Shown one piece after another: positions 24,598 to 34,894 of a DNA stretch of 41,358 nucleotides. A model generated the notes under the pieces. That model saw only the letters and a program-made list of their open reading frames with translations. It made no database searches and was not told the DNA's origin. Where the stretch lies: positions 1 through 41,358 of the forward strand of contig CALWLF010000088.1 of NCBI GenBank assembly GCA_944381455.1, read 5' to 3'. Made by a program: the position numbers and the translations under genes. Origin of the DNA: an uncultured Clostridia bacterium (GTDB taxonomy: Bacteria; Bacillota; Clostridia; Lachnospirales; Anaerotignaceae). How positions within the stretch are numbered: the first letter of the stretch is position 1; every line of letters starts with the position of its first letter.

Positions 24598-25872
24598 CTA
24601 ATCTTTGTAATGGTTTTCCTCTACAATTCTGGCTGTTTTTTTCTGCCATAAAAATCGGTATACAAAATAAAGACGTAACAACAGCAAAATCAGCTCTGTG
24701 ATAATGCGTAACCTGCAAAGGGAAACCAGCGTAAAATGATCGCTAACAGCCAATAGAATCAATCCAAAAATCTGGGCAACTGCTGCAATCAATGTGGTAA
24801 AGGAAGTTTGGCTTTGCTGTCCAAGCGCACCCAGCAGAGGAAAACCCAGCATTTGTGCCACAAAAGAAAATAAAAGCATAGGAATCAGGCATTGCAGCAC
24901 TGTGGCGGCAGCCATATATTCTTCCCCGGCAATGATACGGACTGCTAAGCTGGAAAGCCAGTATAATGCAATACATCCAACAGCAACCACAGGCAAAAGC
25001 CCCACTGTTACCTGCAGCACAAATTTATAATTCTTTTTTTCTGCCACATGGGGATAAATGCTGGTGGTGATGGGATCGTACATGGACTGTACCGCCTGCA
25101 CCACTTGAAAGGCCACACCCCAATAAGCAATTTCCACCACCGGCATCCCCACAATGCCCATCACAAATGTGCTGGTGACAGAGAGGGCTGTGCTGGCAAA
25201 GGTGGATAAAAAATAGATGGACGACTCTTTCAGCGCTGCAATGGCATCATGGATTTTAGAAAAAGAATAATGATAGCCAAGTTTTTTCATCATATGATAG
25301 TTGGTGTAGCAGGCAGCCAACACATTGCCAATCAAATAAGCAACAGGTACAAAAATCAGTTGACTGTCATCTCGGACTGCCAAAAGCACCAAAACAGCCG
25401 TAACAAATTTAGCCAAGATATATCGTTTGGTGATGCCTTCCATGCGTTCCAGCCCCCGGTATAAAAAATCGGGAATGAAAATCTGCGCGGCCATGGCAAA
25501 ATAATAGACAAGCGTTAAAAGAAAATGATCCTGGAGCAAGGGGACACAGAAATATAAAATCAGTAAGAGAAAGAGCCCAACAGGGATCAGCAATAGTTTT
25601 GCCGTATAAACATCGCCGATGGTTTTTTCTATGTAAGATTGATTATTTCTGTTTTGGGAAATCTTTTTTGTGGCGCAAAAATCAAAGCCAAAGTCAAATA
25701 AAAGGATAAAATACCCCATCACCGGTGTCAGATAGGAAATAACGCCGTAACAGTCCGGCCCCAGTTTTCGCGTAAGCCATGCGGTGATGATAAGCGGCAG
25801 AACAAATTTTGCTCCGGTCATAATGTATAAGAAAAACGTATTTTTGATGACGATTTTGTCGTATGACCTCAT
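24598..25872 (-). CDS. Polysaccharide flippase, Wzx-like
   Basis: A 424-residue MATE/MOP-type flippase with about 12-14 membrane helices. The start KNTFFLYIMTGAKFVLPLII with WLTRKLGPDCYGVISY is the usual Wzx N-terminal signature. It moves the undecaprenyl-linked repeat unit across the membrane. The gene lies 18 bases after the Wzy gene and ends with TAG. Confidence 0.92.
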   Translation of the reverse strand: MRSYDKIVIKNTFFLYIMTGAKFVLPLIITAWLTRKLGPDCYGVISYLTPVMGYFILLFDFGFDFCATKKISQNRNNQSYIEKTIGDVYTAKLLLIPVGLFLLLILYFCVPLLQDHFLLTLVYYFAMAAQIFIPDFLYRGLERMEGITKRYILAKFVTAVLVLLAVRDDSQLIFVPVAYLIGNVLAACYTNYHMMKKLGYHYSFSKIHDAIAALKESSIYFLSTFASTALSVTSTFVMGIVGMPVVEIAYWGVAFQVVQAVQSMYDPITTSIYPHVAEKKNYKFVLQVTVGLLPVVAVGCIALYWLSSLAVRIIAGEEYMAAATVLQCLIPMLLFSFVAQMLGFPLLGALGQQSQTSFTTLIAAVAQIFGLILLAVSDHFTLVSLCRLRIITELILLLLRLYFVYRFLWQKKTARIVEENHYKD

Positions 25873-25890
25873 ATAAAAACCTTCTTTTTG

Positions 25891-27129
25891 TCAAATGGAG
25901 AAATGGTGTTTTGATTGACTGCGGCTGGACTTCCCATAAGTTTCCAGTCCAAAAACAATCAGTATGCCAATATAATATGTCATCCAAATGATGCTTGTGG
26001 AATTGGCCACCAGCATCAGTCCGCATAACAAGCCGGCCACCAGACGGGCAATGCCGCTGCAGCGCAGGGCTGTTTTTATCATGGCAAAATAATAGAGAAA
26101 AATGCCTAAGACGCCGGAACAATAAATCAGTTCCATCAACCCTGTAAAATATACATCAGGCAAATGGATGTAACCATATCCAAACAACAGATCCCTTCCC
26201 CCCATGGGTGCAATATAGGCATCCCAATACAATGTTCTGCCCCAAATGGCGTTATAGTTTTTTTGTGAGTATTGTACGGGAGAAAAAATACGATCCAAAG
26301 AGGAGCGGAAAAAGGAAAACTGGTATAGGATGGAAAACGCTGTGATCATTGCCAACAGGAAAACGGCGATTTTCATCATCCGCCCCGAAGCGCTGGATTT
26401 TTGCATCATATCCCAAAGGAATAAAAACCATATACCGCCAGTGAGCATGATGCCCATGCCGGAAGTGGTTGCTACCATCCCTAACGAGATACAGACAGCC
26501 TGTGGATATTGCCGGTTTTTGTGAAAGAGGCAAAGCAGCAATGCCACAAAGGAATACTGTGTCAAATGAGACGGCTCTAAAAAAAATGCAGAGGGACGAT
26601 AGAGGCTGCTCATTTCTTGATAACCTGTCAGAATAAAGCTGCGGTAATATTGGAGGCTGTCCAGGCAGAGATTTGGCGCTATGCAAGGCAGGTGGACGCC
26701 GAAAACATAATGCAATGCGGTCTGTATTATGGTGAGCACTGCTGCCAGCAAAGCAATGGCAATGATGCATTTTTTCAGACAGTCACCATCGACAGCACCA
26801 GTAGAAAAAGCAATGATATGAACAATAATGAGCATGGTTTGGATTAAAGTTACCGTATCGCCTGCACTTTTTATCACAACATAAAACAGATAAATGACAA
26901 AAGGGATGACAAGTTTTGCAATGCGAAGTTTCCAGTTATTTCTTAATATGTCATAAAAGATGACAGATGCAGCATAGAAAAAACTGATAATAATCATGGT
27001 TGTTGAAACGCCAATGCCTGCCAAAGGAACTTGATACATCATAAAAATAGGCAGAACAGAAATGAATATGGCATATCCTTTTCCTCCTTGGCGTTTATTA
27101 TTTTGATCAAATGCAAAATGATTGTTCAC
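25891..27129 (-). CDS. O-antigen/capsule polymerase, Wzy-like
   Basis: A 412-residue polytopic protein with about ten membrane helices and a large loop containing SSLYRPSAFFLEPSHLTQYS, the motif-bearing loop of Wzy-type polymerases (cf. RPxGxFxEP). It starts at GTG 27129 after GGAG. It would join flipped repeat units outside the membrane. Sequence conservation in this family is low, so the call rests on topology, that loop and its position between an acetyltransferase and Wzx. Confidence 0.87.
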   Translation of the reverse strand: MNNHFAFDQNNKRQGGKGYAIFISVLPIFMMYQVPLAGIGVSTTMIIISFFYAASVIFYDILRNNWKLRIAKLVIPFVIYLFYVVIKSAGDTVTLIQTMLIIVHIIAFSTGAVDGDCLKKCIIAIALLAAVLTIIQTALHYVFGVHLPCIAPNLCLDSLQYYRSFILTGYQEMSSLYRPSAFFLEPSHLTQYSFVALLLCLFHKNRQYPQAVCISLGMVATTSGMGIMLTGGIWFLFLWDMMQKSSASGRMMKIAVFLLAMITAFSILYQFSFFRSSLDRIFSPVQYSQKNYNAIWGRTLYWDAYIAPMGGRDLLFGYGYIHLPDVYFTGLMELIYCSGVLGIFLYYFAMIKTALRCSGIARLVAGLLCGLMLVANSTSIIWMTYYIGILIVFGLETYGKSSRSQSKHHFSI

Positions 27130-27159
27130 TTTTCTCCAACCTTTCTAGGCGGCAGCCAT

Positions 27160-27714
27160 TTACTGCTCTTCCAGTCTGCTTCGCTTGACAACAGCAGGAT
27201 TGCCCACTGCAATGGCATAAGGCGGCACATTTTTTGTTACAACAGCTCCGGCGCCAATGATTGCGCCTTTGCCAATGTGCACACCGGGCAGAACAATGGC
27301 CTTTGTGCCAATCCAGACATCGTCTTCAATGATGACAGGTTTTGGGTTGGTGAGTCCCTGCATCCGCATGGGGATATCTGTCCTTTGAAAACTGTGGTTC
27401 ATGGTGTAGATGCCGCAGTCTGGAGCGATCATCACATGATTTCCAATTTGTGTGCCGCTTTGGACAAAGGAGTTTTTGCCAATGCTGGAATAATCGCCCA
27501 AGATGATGTCCAGACCATAACGGGCGCCCTGATCGATGTTGACATGTTTGCCGCATTTTAAAATGGCCTGAGTGGTGAGCCATCCCCGCAAAAAGCGGGC
27601 AATGATGCAGTATTCCGACATGGGCATCTGTTTGGGGCCGCAGGAATACAGCATGCGAAAAAGAAACCGGATTCGTTTGTAGGGGGAAGCATGAAAAAAA
27701 TCAATTTTTTTCAT
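27160..27714 (-). CDS. Hexapeptide-repeat acetyltransferase
   Basis: A 184-residue left-handed beta-helix acyltransferase of the maltose/WcaF O-acetyltransferase type. Hexapeptide repeats (DIILGDYSSIGKNSFVQSGT, IGKGAIIGAGAVVTKNV) and the catalytic-loop segment TMNHSF are visible, with the usual end YAIAVGNPAVV. It overlaps the glycosyltransferase gene by four bases (ATGA). It probably acetylates a sugar of the repeat unit; the amino group of a VioA-type product would be an alternative acceptor. Confidence 0.9.
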   Translation of the reverse strand: MKKIDFFHASPYKRIRFLFRMLYSCGPKQMPMSEYCIIARFLRGWLTTQAILKCGKHVNIDQGARYGLDIILGDYSSIGKNSFVQSGTQIGNHVMIAPDCGIYTMNHSFQRTDIPMRMQGLTNPKPVIIEDDVWIGTKAIVLPGVHIGKGAIIGAGAVVTKNVPPYAIAVGNPAVVKRSRLEEQ

Positions 27715-28826
27715 GACAACAATCTCCTTTCCAAGCGTTTTGCTTCTGTTTTAATTTGAAATGGACTTTGGGCAACGATGTCATTCCAATCCTGCCGGTG
27801 ATCGGGGGCGGCAGCCGTTTTGGAAAGAACGGCGTCAGCCCAGGCGGCCGCAGGCGCCTGCAAGGGAAGAAAATGCAGCAAATCTTTGGAAAACTGTACA
27901 AACGACGGAATCACCTGAGCGGAAGCAAAGCAGGAAAGCCCTGCCGCCTGGGCCTCTACCAGCACAATGCCAAGCCCTTCAAAAAGGGAAGGAAGCACAA
28001 AGCAATCCATGGCACAGTAAAGCTTTGGCACATCGTCCCGCCGGCCTAAAAAATGCACACAATGGGAAAGCCCCTGTTCCTCGGCCTGTTTTTCCATGGC
28101 AGAGCGATATTCCCCTTCTCCAATTACCAGCAAGGCGGCCTGGGGATGCCTTTGATGGATGCAGGAAAAAATATCCATCAAAAACAGCGGGTTTTTTTGT
28201 GTTGACAGCCGCCCCACAAAGCCCACCACAAACTGATTTTCCAGCTGCAAAGCCTTGCGGACCTCGGTTCTTGTTTCCGGTGAAAAGCAAAACTGTTCCA
28301 CTTCAATGGCGTTATATATCAGTTCCACCGGCTTTTGCTCCACCACTCGTTTGCCAAACATAAACAGCGCTGAGTCTTTGGAATTGGTCAGGCGGATGCA
28401 AGGCAAGCTGCCAAGAAGCCACCGGCAGAAACAATGAAAGGCGCGATACCACCGGCTTTTGTTGGGAATATCATTATTGTGGGCGTGCAGCACAATACGG
28501 TAGCCAAGCAAAAAGCTCATCAAAATGGATGTGATATGGCACATGGAAAATAAATTGATATAAGAAACGGCATGGTCTTTTCTGGCCGTCTTTGCCACTT
28601 TCCAGGATTCTATGAAAAACAACAGGGGATTATGCCGAAAAGAGGGCACCAGAAAAACCGTTCCGCCTCTGGCTAAAATCCGTTTTGTATGGATACACGT
28701 ATCCCCCACCATCACATAGTCAAAAATGCAGTGAGGGCTCATGTGTTCCTGCATGGTCATCAAAAAACTTTCAATTCCGCCATACAAACTGCCGGAGGCG
28801 CCGTATACAAGAATTTTTTCTGCCAC
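27711..28826 (-). CDS. Glycosyltransferase, GT4 family
   Basis: A 371-residue GT-B glycosyltransferase. The N-terminal loop YGASGSLYGGIESFL is the acceptor-side Gly-rich motif. The C-terminal half has VVGFVGRLSTQKNP, CFVLPSLFEGLGIVLVEAQ and AAG, the EX7E motif that binds the nucleotide-sugar donor. The start is GTG 28826, eight bases after AAGGAG; a GTG at 28835 overlaps that site. It is the only clear glycosyltransferase besides the initiating sugar transferase, so the repeat unit is short or other enzymes are encoded elsewhere. Confidence 0.9.
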   Translation of the reverse strand: MAEKILVYGASGSLYGGIESFLMTMQEHMSPHCIFDYVMVGDTCIHTKRILARGGTVFLVPSFRHNPLLFFIESWKVAKTARKDHAVSYINLFSMCHITSILMSFLLGYRIVLHAHNNDIPNKSRWYRAFHCFCRWLLGSLPCIRLTNSKDSALFMFGKRVVEQKPVELIYNAIEVEQFCFSPETRTEVRKALQLENQFVVGFVGRLSTQKNPLFLMDIFSCIHQRHPQAALLVIGEGEYRSAMEKQAEEQGLSHCVHFLGRRDDVPKLYCAMDCFVLPSLFEGLGIVLVEAQAAGLSCFASAQVIPSFVQFSKDLLHFLPLQAPAAAWADAVLSKTAAAPDHRQDWNDIVAQSPFQIKTEAKRLERRLLS

Positions 28827-28847
28827 AGTGCGCACTCCTTTCTTTGT

Positions 28848-30020
28848 TTATAACAAAATACGTCTTCCCTGCTCGGCAGACAAATAGGCGGCATAGACCA
28901 GCTGCACGGTGTCTTTGGCCAGGGAAAAACCTGCTTTTGGACTGCGGTCATAGGCAATGGATTCCATGAAGTCTTGGATCTCGTTGGTATAGCCGCGGAT
29001 GACTTCATCGGAAATGAAAGGATGGTTCCAGCCGCAGTTGCTGGGCAGCATTTCTGATAAAGATACATCATCCAGCCCCTCTTCATCAAGAAAATAGGTG
29101 CTCATCAAATTGTTGAGCGTCAAGTTACACTGGATGGCCGCATCATTACAATATAACTCTACATAGTTTTTACTGCCGCCAAGGAGGGTGTCGCAGGCAA
29201 TGACAACGGCTCTGGTGCCGTCGGTAAATTCAATGATACAAGTGCCTGTATCTTCCACATCCTGAGGATTTGCGGCAATATGGCGGTGCTCCTTGGCGCT
29301 GAGGGAGGAAGTGACGCAGGCCATATCGGCAAAGACGCTTTTGATTTTTATTTCCGTATTCCTGGCCGCTGCTTCTTGCTGCTTTAACCATAAAATAGCA
29401 GTCAAAGGATGGGTGCCGGTGCGGATGAAGGTGCCGCCGCCAGTTTTTGCCCACTCTCCGGCAACGGGCGAGCTGGAGCCTTTTAGGCTCTCCTCCCCTT
29501 TCATATATAAAATGCGGCTTTTTTTTGCGGTGATTACTTCGGCCGCTTTCAAAATGGCAGGCGCATAGACAAAATTTTCTGCATACATGAATTTTTTACC
29601 GGAAGAACGGATGGCTTCCTCCACCAATGCTAAGTCTGCAAGGCAGTTTTGATACATTTTTTCCTTGGAAACAGCGCCAATGGGCAAAGGATCGTCTTTT
29701 GTACCAAAATAGCCGGTCAGAGGCTTTTCACAGATAACATGTTTGCCATGCTGCAAGGCCAAAATGGCTTCTTCTGCGTGCATATAAGGCGGCGTGCAAA
29801 GGTCGATGACATCTACTTCTGTGTCTTCCAGCAAGTCGGCATAGCAGGTTGTAATTTTTTCAAAGCCATATTGTTTTTGTACTTCCAAAAGCTGCTCCTG
29901 CCGTCTGGCAAACAGCCATTTATACCGCACCTGGATGCCGTGCACCCTTTCATAGCCGCCCATGTGAAGCTGGGCGCCGCGGCCGGCGCCAACCATGCCG
30001 ATGGTAATTGTTTTTGTCAT
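28848..30020 (-). CDS. Gfo/Idh/MocA family oxidoreductase
   Basis: A 390-residue NAD(P)-dependent dehydrogenase. The Rossmann motif [18 protein letters not shown] is at the N-terminus. CEKPLTG (the conserved EKP Lys) sits after the first helix-strand repeat, and TGTHPL is the later catalytic region. The start at ATG 30020 is supported by GAGGTG and by a four-base overlap with the DAHP synthase stop. It probably oxidises or reduces a sugar or cyclitol for the glycan; the substrate is not evident. Confidence 0.9.
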   Translation of the reverse strand: MTKTITIGMVGAGRGAQLHMGGYERVHGIQVRYKWLFARRQEQLLEVQKQYGFEKITTCYADLLEDTEVDVIDLCTPPYMHAEEAILALQHGKHVICEKPLTGYFGTKDDPLPIGAVSKEKMYQNCLADLALVEEAIRSSGKKFMYAENFVYAPAILKAAEVITAKKSRILYMKGEESLKGSSSPVAGEWAKTGGGTFIRTGTHPLTAILWLKQQEAAARNTEIKIKSVFADMACVTSSLSAKEHRHIAANPQDVEDTGTCIIEFTDGTRAVVIACDTLLGGSKNYVELYCNDAAIQCNLTLNNLMSTYFLDEEGLDDVSLSEMLPSNCGWNHPFISDEVIRGYTNEIQDFMESIAYDRSPKAGFSLAKDTVQLVYAAYLSAEQGRRILL

Positions 30021-30880
30021 AAGTTCACCTCGCAGCACTTGTTTTCATATTGTTTCAGCTGAAATTGTTTCAGTCTTTGGCGCAAGGCCAGTGTTTGGCG
30101 CACATCATCCATCATGTCGGCAAACTGCTGCGGCGTCAGCTGTTGTTTTTTGTCGCAGAAAGCGTCGCAGGGAGACGGATGCACCTCTACCATCAGTCCG
30201 TCGCAGCCAGCCAAAATGGAGCTAAGTGCCATGGGCGCCACCAGTTCTGCCCTTCCTGTCGCATGGGATGGATCGGAAATGACAGGCAAATGGGTCAGGT
30301 TTTTTACAGCGGCAATGGCGCTGACATCCAGAGTGTTTCTGGTATAGGTTTCTATGGAGCGGATGCCTCGTTCACATAAAATCACGTTGGGGTTTCCCTC
30401 TTTCATGATGTATTCTGCGCTGGAGAGCCATTCTTCAATGGTGGCACACAAGCCCCGCTTTAACATCACAGGTTTTTTGGTCTTGCCCACTTCTTTGAGC
30501 AAAGAAAAGTTTTGCATATTGCGTGAGCCTATCTGAAGGACATCGGCATAGGCGCACACCAGATCCACATCCCGCGGATCCATCACCTCTGTAATGATGG
30601 GAAGGCCCACCTGCCTTCCTGCCCGTTTTAAGTAAATCAGCCCCTGTTCTCCCAGTCCCTGAAAGCTGTACGGCGAAGATCTGGGTTTAAAAGCACCGCC
30701 CCGAAGCATATTGGCGCCTGCCTGTTTGACGGCTTTGGCCGCCTGCATCACCTGTTCTTCTGATTCCACGGCGCAGGGGCCTGCGATCATCAAAAAATCT
30801 TTTCCAATGACCATATTTTGCACAGGGATCTTTGTGGTGGCGTTAGATGTATCTTTTTTACTCATTGGTAATTGCTGCAT
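30017..30880 (-). CDS. aroF: 3-deoxy-7-phosphoheptulonate (DAHP) synthase, type I-beta
   Basis: A 287-residue enzyme that condenses PEP with erythrose 4-phosphate. Diagnostic motifs: [68 protein letters not shown] and [12 protein letters not shown]. These separate it from KdsA and NeuB. There is no N-terminal ferredoxin-like regulatory domain and no fused chorismate mutase, so it may be feedback-insensitive. ATG 30880 has AGGAG eight bases upstream; an in-frame ATG at 30958 would extend it by 26 residues. An aromatic-pathway enzyme in the middle of a capsule operon is unusual. Confidence 0.9.
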   Translation of the reverse strand: MQQLPMSKKDTSNATTKIPVQNMVIGKDFLMIAGPCAVESEEQVMQAAKAVKQAGANMLRGGAFKPRSSPYSFQGLGEQGLIYLKRAGRQVGLPIITEVMDPRDVDLVCAYADVLQIGSRNMQNFSLLKEVGKTKKPVMLKRGLCATIEEWLSSAEYIMKEGNPNVILCERGIRSIETYTRNTLDVSAIAAVKNLTHLPVISDPSHATGRAELVAPMALSSILAGCDGLMVEVHPSPCDAFCDKKQQLTPQQFADMMDDVRQTLALRQRLKQFQLKQYENKCCEVNL

Positions 30881-30996
30881 CGTATCAACTCCTGCCCTTT
30901 GTTGTATTTGCTTGATTCCAATGGGAGTTTTCGATGAAAACTGCATGGTTTCATTCATTGGAACGATTGTCTTCTTTATTCCAAAGAAACAATTTG

Positions 30997-32211
30997 CTAT
31001 GCTTGCACGACAACTTGAATCTCTTGATAACGGTCAATCATCTTCTCCATCATTTCTTCGTAGGTACAAAAGTGGAAAAATAGAAAGGCCATGGGTTCCG
31101 GAGGATAATTGGTGCTGGTTTGCCTGTCGAAGCAAAGCACTTTTTTGTCATAACAATTTTTTTCCAAGTCCGGATGGACAATGATCTTTTGAAAAACACC
31201 GTTTTTTTGTGCAATGAGGGCGCGGTAAGCCCAAAAACCCTCTTGGGGCACAGAGGATGGAAAGGCGGAAAGGTCAAAACCGCATTTGGCCCGCACTTCC
31301 CATTCATCCCAGGAAAAACCGCCGCCAAGCCCTTCTGCCGGAACGCTGTACAAGTTGCCCAGCACGCGGCGCATACATTCCAAAATATAAGCCTTTCCGT
31401 CATGGAGGATATATTGTAAGTGAAAAATACCATCTGATAGATGCAAAGCCTGCGCCATCCGTTCCACTTGGAAAATCAAATCTGCCTGCACCAGCGAAAC
31501 ATCTTTGGCAGGAAACGTATCTACCTCTACACGGTAGGGGTTGATGAAGGAGTGCTCGTTATTGGAGCAGACGGCAACCACTTTCTGTCCCATGAGAAAA
31601 GTGCAAAAGCCATGCTGTGTACCTGAAATCCAGGGCTCGATGACAATTTCCTTTTTTCTGGAGCATTGGAAAGCCGTTTTGATCTGCGCCATCAGCTCTT
31701 CTTTTGTATTTGCCCGGCCAATGCCGTTACCGGCGCTCAAATCCACCGGTTTTACAATCAGCGGAAAGGACATCTTCTGGGAAGCGGCCCACATCAGCGC
31801 TTCCTCTAAGTGAGAAAATGGTGTGGCCTCCGGCGTCCGGATGCCGCCCAGCTGTTTGGCAAAGGCTTTGAATCTGCTTTTTTGGTGAATAGTCAAAGTG
31901 GTTTCATAACTGTCCTGGCCGGAAAAACCCAGTTTTTCAGAAACATAAGCAGCTGTGATGACGCCAAAATCATTGCAGCAAGGGCAGACGGCATCCACCT
32001 GTTTTTCCTTTGCCAAACTCAGCATGGCCTCCATATCGGTATAATCGCCATAGACATATTCATCTGCCAGCCGGTGTCCCGGCAGCTGCGGCCTGTTTCC
32101 GGTGGTAATCACATAGCAGTTCAGCTTTTTTAATGCCAGCAGCATGCGTTCATCGTTATGGCTGGCATTAAGCAGCAGCACTCTTTTTTGTTTCTTGTTT
32201 GTCTCCATCAT
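30997..32211 (-). CDS. ATP-grasp ligase
   Basis: A 404-residue protein of the carbamoyl-phosphate-synthase/PylC-like ATP-grasp type. It has an N-terminal Rossmann-like preATP-grasp domain ([40 protein letters not shown]), then the ATP lid ([17 protein letters not shown]) and the metal-binding region ending [12 protein letters not shown]. These enzymes join a carboxylate to an amine via an acyl-phosphate. In this locus an amino-sugar (made by the aminotransferase at 34895) is a reasonable acceptor. It overlaps the sugar transferase gene by four bases. It ends with TAG. Confidence 0.85.
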   Translation of the reverse strand: MMETNKKQKRVLLLNASHNDERMLLALKKLNCYVITTGNRPQLPGHRLADEYVYGDYTDMEAMLSLAKEKQVDAVCPCCNDFGVITAAYVSEKLGFSGQDSYETTLTIHQKSRFKAFAKQLGGIRTPEATPFSHLEEALMWAASQKMSFPLIVKPVDLSAGNGIGRANTKEELMAQIKTAFQCSRKKEIVIEPWISGTQHGFCTFLMGQKVVAVCSNNEHSFINPYRVEVDTFPAKDVSLVQADLIFQVERMAQALHLSDGIFHLQYILHDGKAYILECMRRVLGNLYSVPAEGLGGGFSWDEWEVRAKCGFDLSAFPSSVPQEGFWAYRALIAQKNGVFQKIIVHPDLEKNCYDKKVLCFDRQTSTNYPPEPMAFLFFHFCTYEEMMEKMIDRYQEIQVVVQA

Positions 32212-32921
32212 CGTATCTCCCCAAACACATCTTGGCGAAAGGCGCCTCGATTGGCATCGGCCCGCATTTTGCTTCCTTTGCGGTCAAAAACCATCTGCAC
32301 CACCCGCAGACAAAGATGAATGTCTACCAATAAACTGCAATGCTCCACATACCACACGTCGTTTTCAAACTGCTCTTCCCAGCTCCAAACATGGTCCATG
32401 GGAACATAGGTGGGGCATTCTAACCCTGGCCGCACCGCATGGCGCATCAGCTGCCGCTGGTCATAGCGGCATAAATATTCTGGCAGCAGCGGCCTTGGTC
32501 CAATCAGGCTCATGTCGCCTTTTAGAATCAAAAACAGCTGCGGCAGTTCATCCAGCGAAGTCTGGCGGATTTTTTTCCCGATTTTAGTTACCCGGTATTC
32601 TGCCAGCAGCAGCTCTCCGTTTTCGTCTCGCTCGTCTGTCATGTTTTTGAATTTAACAATGGTAAAAGGTTTGCAGTTTTTACCAATTCTCGTTTGCCGA
32701 AACAGTACAGGCGCACCCACATCAAAAAATGTAATCACTGCCACAATGCCCATCACTGGCAGCGCAAAAAGCAACCCCAAAGAGCAGATAAAAATATCCA
32801 GCAGCCGTTTTCCATGTCGCGTATAAAACGTATTGCGAACCTGGACACCGGTGTCATTGCAAAAAAGCGTATGGGCTGCAAGGTTTGTTTGTTGCTGCAA
32901 TATCCTTTCGTCCATTGGCAT
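32208..32921 (-). CDS. Initiating sugar transferase (polyprenyl-phosphate phosphoglycosyltransferase)
   Basis: A 237-residue monotopic phosphoglycosyltransferase. A membrane hairpin (about residues 40-65) is followed by LFRQTRIGKNCKPFTIVKFK, the catalytic SLDELPQLF (Asp-Glu pair) and MSLIGPRPLLPEY. The later segment reads RPGLECPTYVP where most members have RPGITGWAQV. It transfers a sugar-1-phosphate, probably from a UDP-sugar, to undecaprenyl phosphate to start the repeat unit. ATG 32915 is an alternative start with a better-spaced ribosome site. Confidence 0.92.
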   Translation of the reverse strand: MPMDERILQQQTNLAAHTLFCNDTGVQVRNTFYTRHGKRLLDIFICSLGLLFALPVMGIVAVITFFDVGAPVLFRQTRIGKNCKPFTIVKFKNMTDERDENGELLLAEYRVTKIGKKIRQTSLDELPQLFLILKGDMSLIGPRPLLPEYLCRYDQRQLMRHAVRPGLECPTYVPMDHVWSWEEQFENDVWYVEHCSLLVDIHLCLRVVQMVFDRKGSKMRADANRGAFRQDVFGEIR

Positions 32922-32977
32922 CCTCTCCCTTCCGTAAATCTATCTTCTGCCTTAAGCAGTGTGTCTCCCAAGCTTTT

Positions 32978-33997
32978 TTATGCCTTTGGCACAGCATCGT
33001 TTTCTGCCCGATAACGGTTTGAAACAATGTGGTCGAGCCATTGCTGGTGCTCCAGATACCACGCAATGGTCTGGCGAAGACCGTCAGAAAACGATATTTG
33101 CGGCTGCCAGCCAAACATGTTTTCCATTTTAGCCGGGTTGATGGCATAGCGCAGGTCATGGCCAGGCCGGTCGGCCACAAAGGAAATGAGAGATTCCGGC
33201 TTTTGCAGCAGCTGCAAAATGGTTTTTACTACATCCAGGTTGCTGACTTCCTGCTTTCCGCCGACGTTATAAATTTCGCCTGGTTTGCCATGGCGTATAA
33301 TCAGATCAATGGCGGCGCAGTGGTCCTCCACATGGAGCCAGTCTCTGACGTTTTTCCCAGTGCCGTATACAGGCAAAGGCTCGTTGGAAAGCGCTTTTGT
33401 AATCATCAGCGGAATCAGTTTTTCTGGAAATTGATAAGGTCCGTAATTATTGGAACAGCGGGAAATGGTGGTTTTTAAACCATAGGTTCTGCCGTAAGCG
33501 CCCACCAGCAAATCTGCCGCAGCTTTAGAGGCGGAATAGGGGCTGGAGGGGCACAAAGGCGTTGTTTCCACAAAGGAAAGGTCAGTTCTTTCCAAAGGCA
33601 AATCGCCATACACCTCGTCAGTGGACACTTGGTGGAACCGTAAAACACCATAGCGCAGGCAGGCGTCCATCAGCACTTGCGTCCCCAGCACATTGGTTCT
33701 TAAAAAAATGCCGGGATCAGCAATGGAACGGTCCACATGGCTTTCTGCCGCAAAGTGAATGACAATATCGGGCTTTTCCTCGGCAAAGAGGGAAAAAACG
33801 GTCTCTCTTTGGGCAATATCCCCTTTGACAAAGCGAAACTGCGGCTGCTTCATGGCCGCGCGCAAGGTCTGAATATTTCCGGCATAGGTCAGCTGGTCCA
33901 GACAAATCAAGCGGTCTTGGGGGTGGTGTTTGAGTTGGTAGTAGATGAAGTTTGAGCCAATAAACCCGGCTCCTCCTGTAATCAATAGTTTAGTCAT
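32978..33997 (-). CDS. rmlB: dTDP-glucose 4,6-dehydratase
   Basis: A 339-residue SDR enzyme. ATG 33997, with GAGGAGA upstream, starts at [17 protein letters not shown] (NAD-binding GxxGxxG). TDEVYGDL holds the catalytic Thr-Asp-Glu, and YSASKAA is the Tyr-x3-Lys pair. It makes dTDP-4-keto-6-deoxyglucose from dTDP-glucose. It overlaps rmlA by 8 bases. No rmlC or rmlD is present in the window, so the product is more likely used by the aminotransferase than turned into rhamnose here. Confidence 0.96.
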   Translation of the reverse strand: MTKLLITGGAGFIGSNFIYYQLKHHPQDRLICLDQLTYAGNIQTLRAAMKQPQFRFVKGDIAQRETVFSLFAEEKPDIVIHFAAESHVDRSIADPGIFLRTNVLGTQVLMDACLRYGVLRFHQVSTDEVYGDLPLERTDLSFVETTPLCPSSPYSASKAAADLLVGAYGRTYGLKTTISRCSNNYGPYQFPEKLIPLMITKALSNEPLPVYGTGKNVRDWLHVEDHCAAIDLIIRHGKPGEIYNVGGKQEVSNLDVVKTILQLLQKPESLISFVADRPGHDLRYAINPAKMENMFGWQPQISFSDGLRQTIAWYLEHQQWLDHIVSNRYRAENDAVPKA

Positions 33998-34868
33998 TGC
34001 TGTATTCTCCTCGATAAGAGAGCAAATATTGCCCATATTCTGTCATTTTCAGCGCTTCGCCCAAGGCAATCATTTCTTCTTTGGCAATAAAGCCTCTACG
34101 CCAGGCGATTTCTTCCAAACAGGCGATGTAATAGCCGGTGTTCACCTGCACCGTTTCCACAAAGGTGGCTGCCTTCAATAAAGACGATGGAGAGCCCGTG
34201 TCAAGCCAGGTGATGCCCCGGCCAAACAGTTCCACATGGAGCTGGCCCAAGGCCAAATAAGCATTGTTGATGGAAGTGATTTCCAGCTCTCCTCTGGCAG
34301 AAGGCTGCACTTGTTTGGCCAGTTCTATCACCCGGTTGTCGTAAAAATACAGTCCGGGAACAGCATAGTTGGATTTTGGATGCTGCGGCTTTTCTTCAAT
34401 GGAACGGACATTGCCGGCTGCATCCAATTCCAGCACCCCAAAATCCTGGGGATTTTTCACCAGATAGCCGAAAATAGTGGCGCCTTCTTTGCGCTGTGAT
34501 GCCTTGTTTAAAATCATGGTGATGTCTGTGCCGTAAAAGAAATTATCTCCCAGGACAAGACAGACGTTGTCATTTCCAATGAAGGATTCTCCAATGAGAA
34601 AGGCATCTGCCAATCCCCGGGGCGTTTTTTGTACAGCGTAGCAGATGTTCATGCCAAGATGGGCGCCATCGCCCAGCAGTCGTTTAAAATTTGGGGTATC
34701 TTCCGCCGTTGATATGATCAATACATCCTGGATTCCTGCAAGCATCAGCGTGGAGAGCGGATAATAGATCAACGGTTTATCATAAATGGTCAGCAGTTGT
34801 TTGGAAACGGCCTTTGTGCTGGGGTATAATCTGGTGCCCCGGCCACCGGCAAGCACAATTCCTTTCAT
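33990..34868 (-). CDS. rmlA: Glucose-1-phosphate thymidylyltransferase
   Basis: A 292-residue nucleotidyltransferase that makes dTDP-glucose from dTTP and glucose 1-phosphate. The N-terminus [20 protein letters not shown] and the region [20 protein letters not shown] are the classic signature, with LGDNFFYG and [12 protein letters not shown] further on. The start at ATG 34868 follows AGAGGGTGG. It is the first step of the dTDP-sugar branch and lies 26 bases after the aminotransferase gene. Confidence 0.96.
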   Translation of the reverse strand: MKGIVLAGGRGTRLYPSTKAVSKQLLTIYDKPLIYYPLSTLMLAGIQDVLIISTAEDTPNFKRLLGDGAHLGMNICYAVQKTPRGLADAFLIGESFIGNDNVCLVLGDNFFYGTDITMILNKASQRKEGATIFGYLVKNPQDFGVLELDAAGNVRSIEEKPQHPKSNYAVPGLYFYDNRVIELAKQVQPSARGELEITSINNAYLALGQLHVELFGRGITWLDTGSPSSLLKAATFVETVQVNTGYYIACLEEIAWRRGFIAKEEMIALGEALKMTEYGQYLLSYRGEYSND

Positions 34869-34894
34869 TGGTTCCACCCTCTTTCCTTGCAAAC

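Noticed and set aside
30017-30880. KdsA or NeuB (Kdo or sialic acid synthesis) for the aldolase gene
   Set aside because: [18 protein letters not shown] and the other motifs are those of DAHP synthase, and no other Kdo or sialic-acid genes are present.
32978-34868. A rhamnose (rmlABCD) pathway
   Set aside because: rmlC and rmlD are not in the window; the adjoining gene is an aminotransferase.
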